Below, piece by piece: positions 29,751 to 38,526 of a stretch of DNA of 64,000 nt. Positions within the stretch are counted from its first letter, which is position 1. Every line of letters starts with the position of its first letter. Origin of the DNA: an uncultured Flavobacteriaceae bacterium (GTDB lineage: Bacteria > Bacteroidota > Bacteroidia > Flavobacteriales > Flavobacteriaceae). Made by a program: the position numbers and the translations under genes. The stretch covers positions 372,001 through 436,000 of the forward strand of contig CANKZQ010000003.1 of the NCBI GenBank assembly GCA_947488345.1, read 5' to 3'. The notes beneath the pieces are model-generated. The model had not been told where the DNA came from and ran no database searches. It saw only the letters and a program-made list of their open reading frames with translations.

Positions 29751-31409
29751 ATGAAGCATTTTATTCTACTGGTTTTCATTTTTGTCGCTATTCAGTCAAC
29801 TGCGGCTCAAGGAAATACAAATACTCAAAAGAGTCTTTTCCCAGAACATGAGAGTCAATTAAATATTCCTTTTACACATAATTCATATGTCGAATTGGAT
29901 TATTCTTTAAATAAGGCCGATAATTCGCATACAGCTTCTAAGCCTTATTTGTTTATGGATGCTGCTCGATATTTAGATTTAAATGCGCTAAAATCTGATC
30001 TCTTAAAAAACAAGTCATCCTTTATTGGAAGAAAAATATGGAATGAGCATTTCTTTTCGGTTCAAAAAGAGGATTATTGGTTTACCATAGATCCGGCTTT
30101 TGATTTACAACTCGGTAAAGATAATTCAGATGATGTCTCTTTTACCTATAACAATACACGGGCCCTTAAGATTCAAGGTGGCTTAGGTAAGAATTTCAAT
30201 TTTTCGACCACGTTCTATGAAAGTCAGGGAAGATTTGCGGATTATATAAATAGGTCGGCCAGAGCGAATCCACCGATTGGAGCGGGTGCCATAATTCCAG
30301 GTCGTGGTAAAGGTAAAAATTTACCCGAAGGTGGTTTTGATTATCCCATCGCTGAAGCATACTTATCATATACACCTAACAAATTTTTTAATTTTCAATT
30401 TGGGCATGGAAAAAATTTTATTGGCGATGGGTATCGGTCGTTCATGTTATCAGACGTTGCTTCCCCAAATACTTTTTTCAAAATAAATACTGAATTTTGG
30501 AAAATAAAATATACTAATATATGGATGTGGTTAGATGACGTGCGTCCGAGTGTGAGCATTGATGGAAACAACTTTCGAAAATATGTCGCGATTCATCACT
30601 TAAGCTGGAATGTGAATAAGCGTTTAAACCTCGGTCTCTTCGAGGCGGTTGTATCTAGCAATAACGGTAATGGATTTGATGTTAGTTTTTTCAATCCGGT
30701 AATATTCTACAGAGCCGTAGAATTTACCAAGGGGTCTGAAGGTGGTAACGCCATGATTGGATTGAATGGCAAATACAAACTAACCGATAATATCACTGCT
30801 TATTCGCAGTTCGTTTTAGACGAATTGACCGTTGGTCGCTTCTTTGATGGAGATGGTTATTGGGGGAATAAGTTTGCGTTTCAGTTAGGAGCCAAGTATT
30901 TTAACGCCTTTAAAGTCGAGAATTTATATCTACAAGGTGAATTTAACCTAGCAAGGCCTTATACCTTTAGTCATTTTGGAAATAGCACTCTCAACTATGG
31001 GCATTTCAATCAGCCTGTTGGGCATTTATGGGGTAGTAATTTCTGGGAAACAGTGGGAATAGCTCGCTATAAAAAAGGTCGATGGTTTGCCAATGCAAAA
31101 ATAGTCTTAGGCGAAAAAGGATTCGACCAAGATGGCTTGAACTTTGGTGGCGATATTTATAGAAATAATGACGAAAGAATTGCTGATACCGGAAATGAAA
31201 TAGGGCAAGGAAATAAGACATCCATCTTTATTGGGGATATCCAGGCTGGCTACGTTGTGAACCCAACGACAAACCTTCAATTCTTTGGTGGACTCACGGT
31301 ACGTAACTTTGATCCAACAACGCAAACAAGTAATTTCTCAACACAAAATACAACCTGGTTCACCGTTGGTTTACGAACTGACTTATTTAACTGGTATTTC
31401 GATTTTTAG
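29751..31409 (+). CDS. remB: Probable gliding motility protein RemB (Wzi-like outer-membrane barrel)
   Basis: A 552-residue exported protein with signal peptide MKHFILLVFIFVAIQSTAAQ and a body of alternating amphipathic strands ending in WFTVGLRTDLFNWYFDF, typical of outer-membrane barrels. It resembles the capsule-assembly Wzi-like group that includes flavobacterial RemB. In F. johnsoniae remB lies, as I recall, a few genes downstream of sprA, as here, which supports the name. RemB affects gliding and surface polysaccharide interaction there. If not RemB, it is a related Wzi-type protein. Confidence 0.68.
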   Translation: MKHFILLVFIFVAIQSTAAQGNTNTQKSLFPEHESQLNIPFTHNSYVELDYSLNKADNSHTASKPYLFMDAARYLDLNALKSDLLKNKSSFIGRKIWNEHFFSVQKEDYWFTIDPAFDLQLGKDNSDDVSFTYNNTRALKIQGGLGKNFNFSTTFYESQGRFADYINRSARANPPIGAGAIIPGRGKGKNLPEGGFDYPIAEAYLSYTPNKFFNFQFGHGKNFIGDGYRSFMLSDVASPNTFFKINTEFWKIKYTNIWMWLDDVRPSVSIDGNNFRKYVAIHHLSWNVNKRLNLGLFEAVVSSNNGNGFDVSFFNPVIFYRAVEFTKGSEGGNAMIGLNGKYKLTDNITAYSQFVLDELTVGRFFDGDGYWGNKFAFQLGAKYFNAFKVENLYLQGEFNLARPYTFSHFGNSTLNYGHFNQPVGHLWGSNFWETVGIARYKKGRWFANAKIVLGEKGFDQDGLNFGGDIYRNNDERIADTGNEIGQGNKTSIFIGDIQAGYVVNPTTNLQFFGGLTVRNFDPTTQTSNFSTQNTTWFTVGLRTDLFNWYFDF

Positions 31410-31418
31410 GAAATGGTC

Positions 31419-33908
31419 TTAAAAGAAAAACCCTATACCTCCTTTAACACCAAATTTGGTAGCTCCGGGAATATCTAAATATTTGCCTCGAAAGATAAAG
31501 TCAATACGTATCAATTTAAATATATTATCTACCCCAAAACTGTATTCGTAGTATGGTTTTGTTGGAGCTCCAGCATTACCTTCTCGTAAGAATGTACTCA
31601 ATTGTATATTTTCAGGCGACAGGTTACCTACGATTCCTCTTACTCCGACAATTTCCCGCAGATTCAATTTTCTTAATAATGGTATTCTTGAAAAAATACG
31701 ACCATTAAAATTATGTTCAAGATGTAAAGAAGCATACTCATCTGTTATAAACTCGTAATAATCTAATAAATCAAAAGTTCTGGGCGCTCTAAAAAGTGTC
31801 TGATTTCCAGGAACGGCATCCAATAATGACAAGGGTACTTCACCGAAAGTTTTTCCTAATTCTAAAGTATATCTCAATTTACCAAACCCACCCATTAACA
31901 ATCTATGTCTGTAATATAATTGTAGCTTATCATAATTAAAATCGCTATTCAACACTCCCTTCAGTCCTTTTGTATAGCTCATATATAGCGTAGGGTATCG
32001 TCCAGCATTACTCACATCGCGATCCACACCAAAGCCCGCATTTTTTCTGCCAGGCGTATAATTAATCGCAAAATCAACTTCCGTTTGTCTAACCTCAGAT
32101 TGAATGATACCATTTTTATCTACATAGGTAACATCAAATAAATCTGGCGCTGCAGCTTGAAGTGTCTTATACGTTGCTCCTAATTTAAAATTTAGATTTC
32201 GTACAGGTTCAATATCAATAGCAAAATTTGTCAAATTTAAATTTGTGAGTCTAAAATTCTCTCCACGTGTAAAAAAAGCCGCGGAAGCAAAGCTTCTATT
32301 TAGTACATCATTTGCTGTCGTTAAACTCACACCGGTCTGTTCAACATCTCTTCTATTTCCACCCGATAAGATGATCCTGTTTTTTTTATCTACCATCCAT
32401 TTCCCTCCGATCCCATACTTAAACTTATTATCTCTGGTACCATAGGCCATGAACGCCTGAATTCGCCAAGTATCATTTTGGGTAAAAAAGGTTCTTCCTC
32501 CTGCTCTAATTCGAGTCCCTTCGACGTCATTGCTTCCTAGTGTTGAGAAAATAGGACCATAATCAAAACCTTTAAATAACTCCCAATATCCTGAGGCCAA
32601 GGTAGCTCCTAGACTATAAAGTTGTTTAAATTTTCGTACCGTTTTTAGCGTATCGAGCATTTTATAAATTCCCACTTCATCATCATTCAGTTTTTCCAAT
32701 CGATTTTTATTCCAAAAATCGTCGGGTCTATTATAGATTTCTTCCTTATAAGCATCTACGCGTTTGGCGTAGAATTTATCTTCTAATACTTTATCAAATT
32801 CATAGTTATCAAATAAGGTGGTCCTTCTTCCGTAGACTCCTTTAGACTCATCTTTCTTTCTGAAGGCAAAATCAGACATCATGTGATCTCTTTTTAATAA
32901 AAAGACCGAATCGTTTAAGACATTGAATTCTTGCTCTATATGAATTTCTTTTACCCAATTAATATTAGCACTTTTCGTTGCATCCATTTCTATTTCTTTC
33001 ACCGCAAAGGTCGAATCGTTCACCCAAAAGTCTCCTTTAAAGGTCAGCTCATTCTTTCTTCTCGGATAAAATAAAATATTATAGCACCACTTATTATCGA
33101 TAAAGGCACTATCGGTTAGCACATAGTTATACACTGAAACACCGGTGCGAGAAAGTGGGCTGGTAAAACTCTTATCAAAAAATTTCAGGTAGTTATCATA
33201 TATATTGTAATCAACATAGAGCTGTTTTACAAACTCAATAAGTTCTTGATTACTTTCGAAACCAGAATTTTTGTTGGCAATTAGTTCTTCTCTAAATTTC
33301 TTGGATGGTCTGTTTTTACCATGTGTTTTATACATGGCTTCATTGATAAAAATGGGTAAGTACGGCTTCCCGGTAACACTCGAAGTATCTATTTGATCAA
33401 AAACGAACTCCATTCCTTTAAAAAGTTTCTTTTTCTTGAACTTTTCATCAATGTTGTTGAGATCAAATTCAATCTTTTCATATTTGTCATACTGATATTG
33501 CGGATATAAATAGATGCCATTTTGTCTTTTTTTGGCCCAAATTTTTCTTAAAATGGCGATAGCCGGATTTCCTTTTTTCTTTTGTTTCCCAGAATAGAGC
33601 ACCACCTCATCTAATTGAGCTCCTTCTGCCAAGACAATCTTTAAATCAAAGTTTCGGGCTTTTAATGGGACAATCTTCGTCTCATAACCTAAAAAAGAAA
33701 CAATCAATTCGGTATATGTTTTATCTGATTCTAGATAGAATTTTCCATTCTCATTTGAAACAGTACCCACGGTAGACCCTTTAAACACAATATTTGCATA
33801 GGGTACGGGTTCATTTAATTCGTCAATGACAATACCGCTTACTTTTACTTGTGCAGACAGCATCATAGAACAGAATATCAGGGCCAGCGTTATTAGTTTA
33901 CTATTCAT
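31419..33908 (-). CDS. DUF5686 outer-membrane protein with carboxypeptidase-regulatory-like domain
   Basis: An 829-residue exported protein. The signal peptide (LITLALIFCSMMLSAQ) is followed by a carboxypeptidase-D regulatory-like beta-sandwich (about 20-105, VKVSGIVIDELNEPVPYANI), then a long DUF5686 region with predicted barrel strands and a C-terminal GGIGFFF. This domain pair is frequent in Bacteroidota and has no established function. The gene converges on remB with a 9-base gap. A terminator just upstream implies that it has its own promoter. Confidence 0.88.
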   Translation of the reverse strand: MNSKLITLALIFCSMMLSAQVKVSGIVIDELNEPVPYANIVFKGSTVGTVSNENGKFYLESDKTYTELIVSFLGYETKIVPLKARNFDLKIVLAEGAQLDEVVLYSGKQKKKGNPAIAILRKIWAKKRQNGIYLYPQYQYDKYEKIEFDLNNIDEKFKKKKLFKGMEFVFDQIDTSSVTGKPYLPIFINEAMYKTHGKNRPSKKFREELIANKNSGFESNQELIEFVKQLYVDYNIYDNYLKFFDKSFTSPLSRTGVSVYNYVLTDSAFIDNKWCYNILFYPRRKNELTFKGDFWVNDSTFAVKEIEMDATKSANINWVKEIHIEQEFNVLNDSVFLLKRDHMMSDFAFRKKDESKGVYGRRTTLFDNYEFDKVLEDKFYAKRVDAYKEEIYNRPDDFWNKNRLEKLNDDEVGIYKMLDTLKTVRKFKQLYSLGATLASGYWELFKGFDYGPIFSTLGSNDVEGTRIRAGGRTFFTQNDTWRIQAFMAYGTRDNKFKYGIGGKWMVDKKNRIILSGGNRRDVEQTGVSLTTANDVLNRSFASAAFFTRGENFRLTNLNLTNFAIDIEPVRNLNFKLGATYKTLQAAAPDLFDVTYVDKNGIIQSEVRQTEVDFAINYTPGRKNAGFGVDRDVSNAGRYPTLYMSYTKGLKGVLNSDFNYDKLQLYYRHRLLMGGFGKLRYTLELGKTFGEVPLSLLDAVPGNQTLFRAPRTFDLLDYYEFITDEYASLHLEHNFNGRIFSRIPLLRKLNLREIVGVRGIVGNLSPENIQLSTFLREGNAGAPTKPYYEYSFGVDNIFKLIRIDFIFRGKYLDIPGATKFGVKGGIGFFF

Positions 33909-33919
33909 ATTTTTTTAAT

Positions 33920-33954
33920 AAAAAATTCCTTTCAGGGTTGAACTTGAAAGGAAT
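33920..33954 (-). terminator. Rho-independent terminator after pdhB
   Basis: On the minus strand a perfect 10-bp stem (ATTCCTTTCA / TGAAAGGAAT, loop 33935-33944) runs into a T-tract. It lies between pdhB and the DUF5686 gene and should separate their expression. Confidence 0.8.
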
Positions 33955-33978
33955 CTATATAGCAATTTTAGTGCCAAC

Positions 33979-34959
33979 TTATTTCACGTACAACACAGAT
34001 TTAACTGCTTTTATAACATCCATATGATTTGGTATCCATTCTTCCAATAACACTGGTGAATATGGTGCTGGTGTATCTGCCGTTGTAATACGTTGAATTG
34101 GAGCATCTAGATAATCGAATGCCTGTTCTTGTACTTGGTATGTAATTTCTGAAGCTACACTAGCAAATGGCCAAGCCTCTTCTAAAATAACCAATCTATT
34201 TGTTTTCTTCACGGAGTTTAAAATAGCTTCATGATCCATTGGCCTCACCGTACGTAAATCTATAATTTCAGCAGAAATATCTTCTTTTGCCAATTCATCC
34301 GCTGCCTTGTAGGCTTCTTTTATTATTTTACCAAAAGATACAATCGTCACGTCAGTACCTTCTCTTTTTATATCGGCCACTCCGATAGGCAAAATATATT
34401 CACCATCAGGCACCTCACCTTTGTCGCCATACATCTGTTCTGATTCCATAAAGATCACAGGATCATCATCACGAATAGCCGCTTTCAACAAGCCTTTCGC
34501 ATCATATGGGTTTGAAGGAACAATCACTTTTAATCCAGGGGTATTTGCAAACCAATTTTCAAAAGCTTGAGAATGCGTCGCTCCCAACTGACCTGCAGAA
34601 GCTGTAGGGCCGCGAAATACAATTGGACATTTGAACTGACCTCCAGACATCTGACGAATCTTAGCCGCATTATTTATAATTTGATCAATTCCTACTAAGG
34701 AAAAATTGAACGTCATATATTCTACAATAGGTCTATTACCTGTCATTGTAGAACCAATAGCAATACCGGCAAAACCTAACTCAGCAATTGGTGTATCTAT
34801 CACTCGCTTCGCACCAAACTCATCAAGCATCCCTTTGGAGGCTTTATAAGCACCATTATACTCAGCAACTTCCTCCCCCATCAAATAGATGCTTTCATCT
34901 CTGCGCATTTCTTCACTCATCGCCTCGCAAACCGCTTCTCTAAATTGAATTGTTCTCAT
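33979..34959 (-). CDS. pdhB: Pyruvate dehydrogenase E1 component beta subunit
   Basis: Thiamine-dependent E1 beta subunit; with E1 alpha it decarboxylates pyruvate and acetylates the lipoyl group of E2. The 326-residue protein has the family features LMGEEVAEYNGAYKASKG, DTPIAELGFAGIAIG, FRGPTASAGQLGATHSQ and the C-terminal transketolase domain (IDLRTVRPMD). Length is standard. The alpha and E2 genes are not adjacent, so the complex is encoded at more than one site. Confidence 0.93.
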   Translation of the reverse strand: MRTIQFREAVCEAMSEEMRRDESIYLMGEEVAEYNGAYKASKGMLDEFGAKRVIDTPIAELGFAGIAIGSTMTGNRPIVEYMTFNFSLVGIDQIINNAAKIRQMSGGQFKCPIVFRGPTASAGQLGATHSQAFENWFANTPGLKVIVPSNPYDAKGLLKAAIRDDDPVIFMESEQMYGDKGEVPDGEYILPIGVADIKREGTDVTIVSFGKIIKEAYKAADELAKEDISAEIIDLRTVRPMDHEAILNSVKKTNRLVILEEAWPFASVASEITYQVQEQAFDYLDAPIQRITTADTPAPYSPVLLEEWIPNHMDVIKAVKSVLYVK

Positions 34960-35010
34960 TTTTTATTTTTAGTGAATAGCAAAAATAAGAAAATTAATAG
35001 TAAAAGTTAC

Positions 35011-35823
35011 TTATTTTTTTCTCAAGATCCATACATCTTGTTGCGGCTTATTGTTCTTAGTTTTACCCGCTACATGTTCAAGAATATCAAATCCATTATC
35101 CATACATAAATCCTTAAAAAAAAGTGGTGATTGATAAGACGCGTACAACCTATTCCCTTCAATTTTATAACTATGTTCGATCAGTTCTCCTTCATTGAAT
35201 AATTGCCTTTCTTTTTTCGATAACTTTTCTTCAAAGCTATTTCCATGAGTTGTTAGCATTACAACCCCATTGTTTTTGATCACTCGACCCAGTTCTTTCA
35301 TCCATTCAAAATGCATTTGTTTAGACAAATGTGTAAAAATAGATATTCCATAAATTGCATCGAAAAATGATGTGCCGAATGGTAAAGGCGGACTCAAACT
35401 GTTTTGTTTGATGGTTACTCTTTGAATATTTTCTCGACACCATTTAACGTATTTTTCGTTGTAATCTGTACCATAAATTGAAGAAGACTTATCGATTAAA
35501 TTTGGAAGATGACGTATAACTCGACCTGAACCACAGCCCCAATCTAGGATGACCTTATCTTTAAAAGTCATATACTTTTCAAAGTGATTAATTACCCATT
35601 TAGAAGTTTCCAATCCGCCTTTATATATTTTGTCATAATTTAAAGCAAAAGTCTCGTACATATAAAAATCAGGAGGCAACACAACAGAAGGATTTTCCTT
35701 TTTAAACTTATGATTACTTGAGCGGTTTCTCATTCGAACGAAGTTGAAATTTAAAATTTCTACCAGCGGAAATAACCCTAGGGTCTTCAAAAGATACTTT
35801 ATATGCTTTTTTATCCTATTCAT
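35011..35823 (-). CDS. Class I SAM-dependent methyltransferase
   Basis: A 270-residue protein with the Rossmann-like SAM-binding motif I VILDWGCGSGRVIRHL, an acidic loop (YGTDYNEKYVKWC), post-I and motif IV segments (FDAIYGISIFTHLSKQM) and the usual C-terminal strands. The substrate cannot be inferred. The first 45 residues are basic with a weakly hydrophobic stretch. It follows no obvious partner and is divergent from etfB across a 184-base spacer that contains an 18-bp palindrome. Confidence 0.85.
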   Translation of the reverse strand: MNRIKKHIKYLLKTLGLFPLVEILNFNFVRMRNRSSNHKFKKENPSVVLPPDFYMYETFALNYDKIYKGGLETSKWVINHFEKYMTFKDKVILDWGCGSGRVIRHLPNLIDKSSSIYGTDYNEKYVKWCRENIQRVTIKQNSLSPPLPFGTSFFDAIYGISIFTHLSKQMHFEWMKELGRVIKNNGVVMLTTHGNSFEEKLSKKERQLFNEGELIEHSYKIEGNRLYASYQSPLFFKDLCMDNGFDILEHVAGKTKNNKPQQDVWILRKK

Positions 35824-35916
35824 TTAGTTTTGAGAGTGGTCAGTATTCAGAAATGAGGTTATAAATTAAAAGATGTACACTTTTTTGATCATTTCATACA
35901 GAAAAACATAAAATAA

Positions 35917-35934
35917 TACTATGCATGCATAGTA
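35917..35934. promoter_or_regulatory. Perfect 18-bp palindrome in the methyltransferase-etfB spacer, candidate operator
   Basis: TACTATGCATGCATAGTA equals its own reverse complement. It lies 17 bases before TAACTTCG (35952-35959), a near match to the -7 consensus, so it would cover the -33 region of an etfB promoter. That position suits a repressor. The regulator is unknown and none is encoded nearby. Confidence 0.5.
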
Positions 35935-36007
35935 AATTGAAAAAAATGTAGTAACTTCGCCAAAGTTAATTATTTAACGCTTTTACATTTAAAAAACACG
36001 ATAAAAA

Positions 36008-36748
36008 ATGAAAATATTAGTTTGTATAAGTCACGTTCCTGATACAACTTCAAAGATCAATTTCACGGATAATGATACGAAATTTGATACGAACGGAGTT
36101 CAATTTGTGATCAATCCATATGATGAATTTTCTTTGACTAGAGCTATGTGGTTTAAAGAAAAACAGGGTGCTACTGTTACTGTTGTCAATGTTGGCAATG
36201 CTTCAACAGAGCCTACCTTGCGAAAAGCATTGGCCATTGGAGCAGATGATGCTATCCGTGTAAACGCCGAACCTACAGATGGATTTCTTGTGGCTAAGGA
36301 ATTAGCGGCTGTTGTTAAAAATGGAGGTTACGATTTAGTTTTAGCAGGAAAAGAATCAGCCGATTACAATGGTCAAATGGTTCCTGGAATGTTAGCTTCT
36401 TTGGTAGATTTTAACTTCGTAAACGGATGTGTTGGTATTGAAGTTGACGGTTCATCAGCCTCACTAACACGAGAAATTGATGGTGGTGACGAAAAAGTTT
36501 CTTCTACATTGCCTTTGGTAGTTGCAGGACAAAAAGGAATTGTAGAAGAAAAAGATTTAAGAATTCCGAATATGCGAGGTATTATGATGGCACGTAAAAA
36601 ACCATTGCAAGTACTAGAGCCAACTGGAGCAGCGGCAGCTACACAATCACAATCATTTGAAAAGCCAGCGGCAAAAGGTGCTGTAAGTTTAGTGGATAAT
36701 GTAGATGATTTGATCAATTTATTACACAACGAAGCCAAAGTAATTTAA
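36008..36748 (+). CDS. etfB: Electron transfer flavoprotein beta subunit
   Basis: Small ETF subunit; with EtfA it takes electrons from acyl-CoA and other dehydrogenases and passes them to the membrane quinone pool. The 246-residue protein starts MKILVCISHVPDTTSKI and has LVLAGKESADYNGQMVPGML and the REIDGG signature with a C-terminal GIMMARKKPLQV. It is 101 bases upstream of etfA, an unusually wide gap for subunits of one dimer. A palindromic operator candidate lies upstream. Confidence 0.96.
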   Translation: MKILVCISHVPDTTSKINFTDNDTKFDTNGVQFVINPYDEFSLTRAMWFKEKQGATVTVVNVGNASTEPTLRKALAIGADDAIRVNAEPTDGFLVAKELAAVVKNGGYDLVLAGKESADYNGQMVPGMLASLVDFNFVNGCVGIEVDGSSASLTREIDGGDEKVSSTLPLVVAGQKGIVEEKDLRIPNMRGIMMARKKPLQVLEPTGAAAATQSQSFEKPAAKGAVSLVDNVDDLINLLHNEAKVI

Positions 36749-36760
36749 TGACGCTGAATT

Positions 36761-36834
36761 GTTTCGAAGTAGCTTCGAAACCCTCTAGTATTTAGATAAA
36801 GTTTAACAGATCCTGCCAAAGATATGCGCAGGAT
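36761..36834 (+). promoter_or_regulatory. Two hairpins in the etfB-etfA spacer
   Basis: The first is a perfect 9-bp stem, GTTTCGAAG / CTTCGAAAC (36761-36769 and 36773-36781), with a 3-base loop. The second is ATCCTGC / GCAGGAT (36810-36816 and 36828-36834). Neither has a T-tract, so they are more likely RNA-stabilising, processing or attenuation elements than terminators. Confidence 0.5.
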
Positions 36835-36849
36835 ACAAATAAAAAATAT

Positions 36850-37812
36850 ATGTCTGTTTTAGTTTTTGCCGATTCGTCGGAAGGAAAATTTAAAAAAACT
36901 GCTTTTGAAGTAGTTTCTTACGGAAAAAAAGTGGCAGAGCAATTAGGAAGCTCTATGACTGCACTCACGATTAATGGTGGTGATGCGTCAGAATTATATA
37001 CCTACGGTGCTGAAAAAGTACTTGAATTAAAAGAAGGAAGTCTCACTTCTTTCAATGCCAAATCTTATGCCGCTATTATTAGTCAAGCGGCAGCAGCTCA
37101 AAACGCCGATGTTGTCATCATTGACTCTAGTGTTGATGGGCTAACCGTAGCTTCGTTAGTAGCTGTTGCCTTAGAAGCAGGTTATGCATCTAATGTTGTT
37201 GACTTACCAAGTAGTACAAGTCCGTTTACCGTGAAACGCAAGGCTTTCTCAAATAAAGGATTTAATAATACTGTTATTTCTACTACCAAAAAAGTTGTTG
37301 GTGTTGCCAAAAACTCATTTGGTGCACATGAAAATTCAGTGTCAGGTACGGCAGAAAGCTTTAGTGCGAATCTACCAGAAATAGGTGTGAAATCTGAAAG
37401 TGTGAGTAAAGCAAGTGGCACAGTTACGATTGCTGATGCAGATGTTGTTGTTTCGGCTGGTCGTGGCTTAAAAGGCCCTGAGAATTGGGGCATGGTGGAA
37501 GAATTGGCCGATATATTAGGTGCAGCCACTGCATGTTCTAAACCAGTTTCTGATTTAGGTTGGAGACCACATAGCGAGCACGTTGGGCAAACCGGAAAAC
37601 CGGTGGCCTCAAATTTATATATTGCCATTGGAATCTCGGGAGCAATTCAGCACTTAGCAGGAATCAACGCCTCTAAGGTAAAAGTTGTTATTAATACCGA
37701 TCCAGAAGCACCATTCTTTAAAGCGGCTGATTATGGTATTGTAGGAGATGCATTTGAAGTGGTTCCACAATTAATTGAAAAATTAAAAGACTTTAAAGCA
37801 CAGAACTCATAA
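36850..37812 (+). CDS. etfA: Electron transfer flavoprotein alpha subunit
   Basis: Large ETF subunit carrying FAD. The 320-residue protein starts [20 protein letters not shown]. It has the C-terminal FAD-binding domain: [55 protein letters not shown] and [20 protein letters not shown]. Length is standard. It follows etfB after a hairpin-bearing spacer and is followed by a long imperfect hairpin before the bifunctional-nuclease gene. Confidence 0.97.
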   Translation: MSVLVFADSSEGKFKKTAFEVVSYGKKVAEQLGSSMTALTINGGDASELYTYGAEKVLELKEGSLTSFNAKSYAAIISQAAAAQNADVVIIDSSVDGLTVASLVAVALEAGYASNVVDLPSSTSPFTVKRKAFSNKGFNNTVISTTKKVVGVAKNSFGAHENSVSGTAESFSANLPEIGVKSESVSKASGTVTIADADVVVSAGRGLKGPENWGMVEELADILGAATACSKPVSDLGWRPHSEHVGQTGKPVASNLYIAIGISGAIQHLAGINASKVKVVINTDPEAPFFKAADYGIVGDAFEVVPQLIEKLKDFKAQNS

Positions 37813-37830
37813 AATTTATTAAATTGTGCC

Positions 37831-37888
37831 TGCAAAAGGCTGTCTAATTTAGGACAAAAAATCCTTTATTAGATAGCTTTTGCATTTT
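37831..37888 (+). terminator. Long imperfect inverted repeat after etfA, probable terminator
   Basis: The left arm TGCAAAAGGCTGTCTAAT and following bases pair with the right arm ATTAGATAGCTTTTGCA, giving about 23 paired positions with a few mismatches and a small A-rich loop, then TTTT. The stem is far longer than a usual terminator. Confidence 0.6.
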
Positions 37889-37898
37889 AGAATGAACT

Positions 37899-38507
37899 AT
37901 GAGTTTAGTAAGACTGAACATAAAAGGAATATCGTATAGCCAAACACAAAGCGGGGCGTACGCATTGGTTTTAAGTGAAATAGATGGAGAAAGAACGCTA
38001 CCGATCATTATTGGAGCTTTTGAAGCACAATCTATAGCTATTGCCTTAGAAAAGGAAATAAAACCACCGAGACCTTTAACTCATGACCTTTTTAAAACCT
38101 TCTCTGATCGTTTTCAAATCAAAGTAAAACAAGTGATCATTCATAAATTAGTGGATGGTGTTTTTTATTCAAGTTTAATTTGTGAACGTGATCGAATCGA
38201 AGAAATTATTGACGCAAGAACATCTGATGCTATTGCCTTGGCCACACGTTTTAATGCCCCTATTTTCACCTATGAAAATATCCTAGACAAAGCTGGTATA
38301 TTTTTAAAATCCAAAGAAGATACGACCGAAGATATTGCAAATATTGAAGTTGAAGAAGCTATTTCTGAATCATCAACACCACAAGAATCCTCCTTTAAAG
38401 ATACTTCTTTAGATGAACTTCATAACAAATTAGACGAAGCTGTTGTCAATGAAGACTATGAATTGGCAGCCAAATTAAGAGACGAAATTTCTAAACGTCA
38501 AAAATAA
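37899..38507 (+). CDS. Bifunctional nuclease family protein (DUF151) with UVR motif
   Basis: A 202-residue protein. The N-terminal DUF151 domain (1-130) shows IKGISYSQTQSGAYALVLSE, LPIIIGAFEAQSIAIALE and RTSDAIALATRFNAPIFT. An acidic linker leads to a C-terminal UvrB/UvrC-type motif (LDEAVVNEDYELAAKLRDEI). DUF151 members have been described as bifunctional DNase/RNase in plants and mycobacteria; the activity here is untested. It lies between etfA and the nucleoside transporter gene, 19 bases before the latter. Confidence 0.9.
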   Translation: MSLVRLNIKGISYSQTQSGAYALVLSEIDGERTLPIIIGAFEAQSIAIALEKEIKPPRPLTHDLFKTFSDRFQIKVKQVIIHKLVDGVFYSSLICERDRIEEIIDARTSDAIALATRFNAPIFTYENILDKAGIFLKSKEDTTEDIANIEVEEAISESSTPQESSFKDTSLDELHNKLDEAVVNEDYELAAKLRDEISKRQK

Positions 38508-38526
38508 CAACCTTACCAAGCCCATT

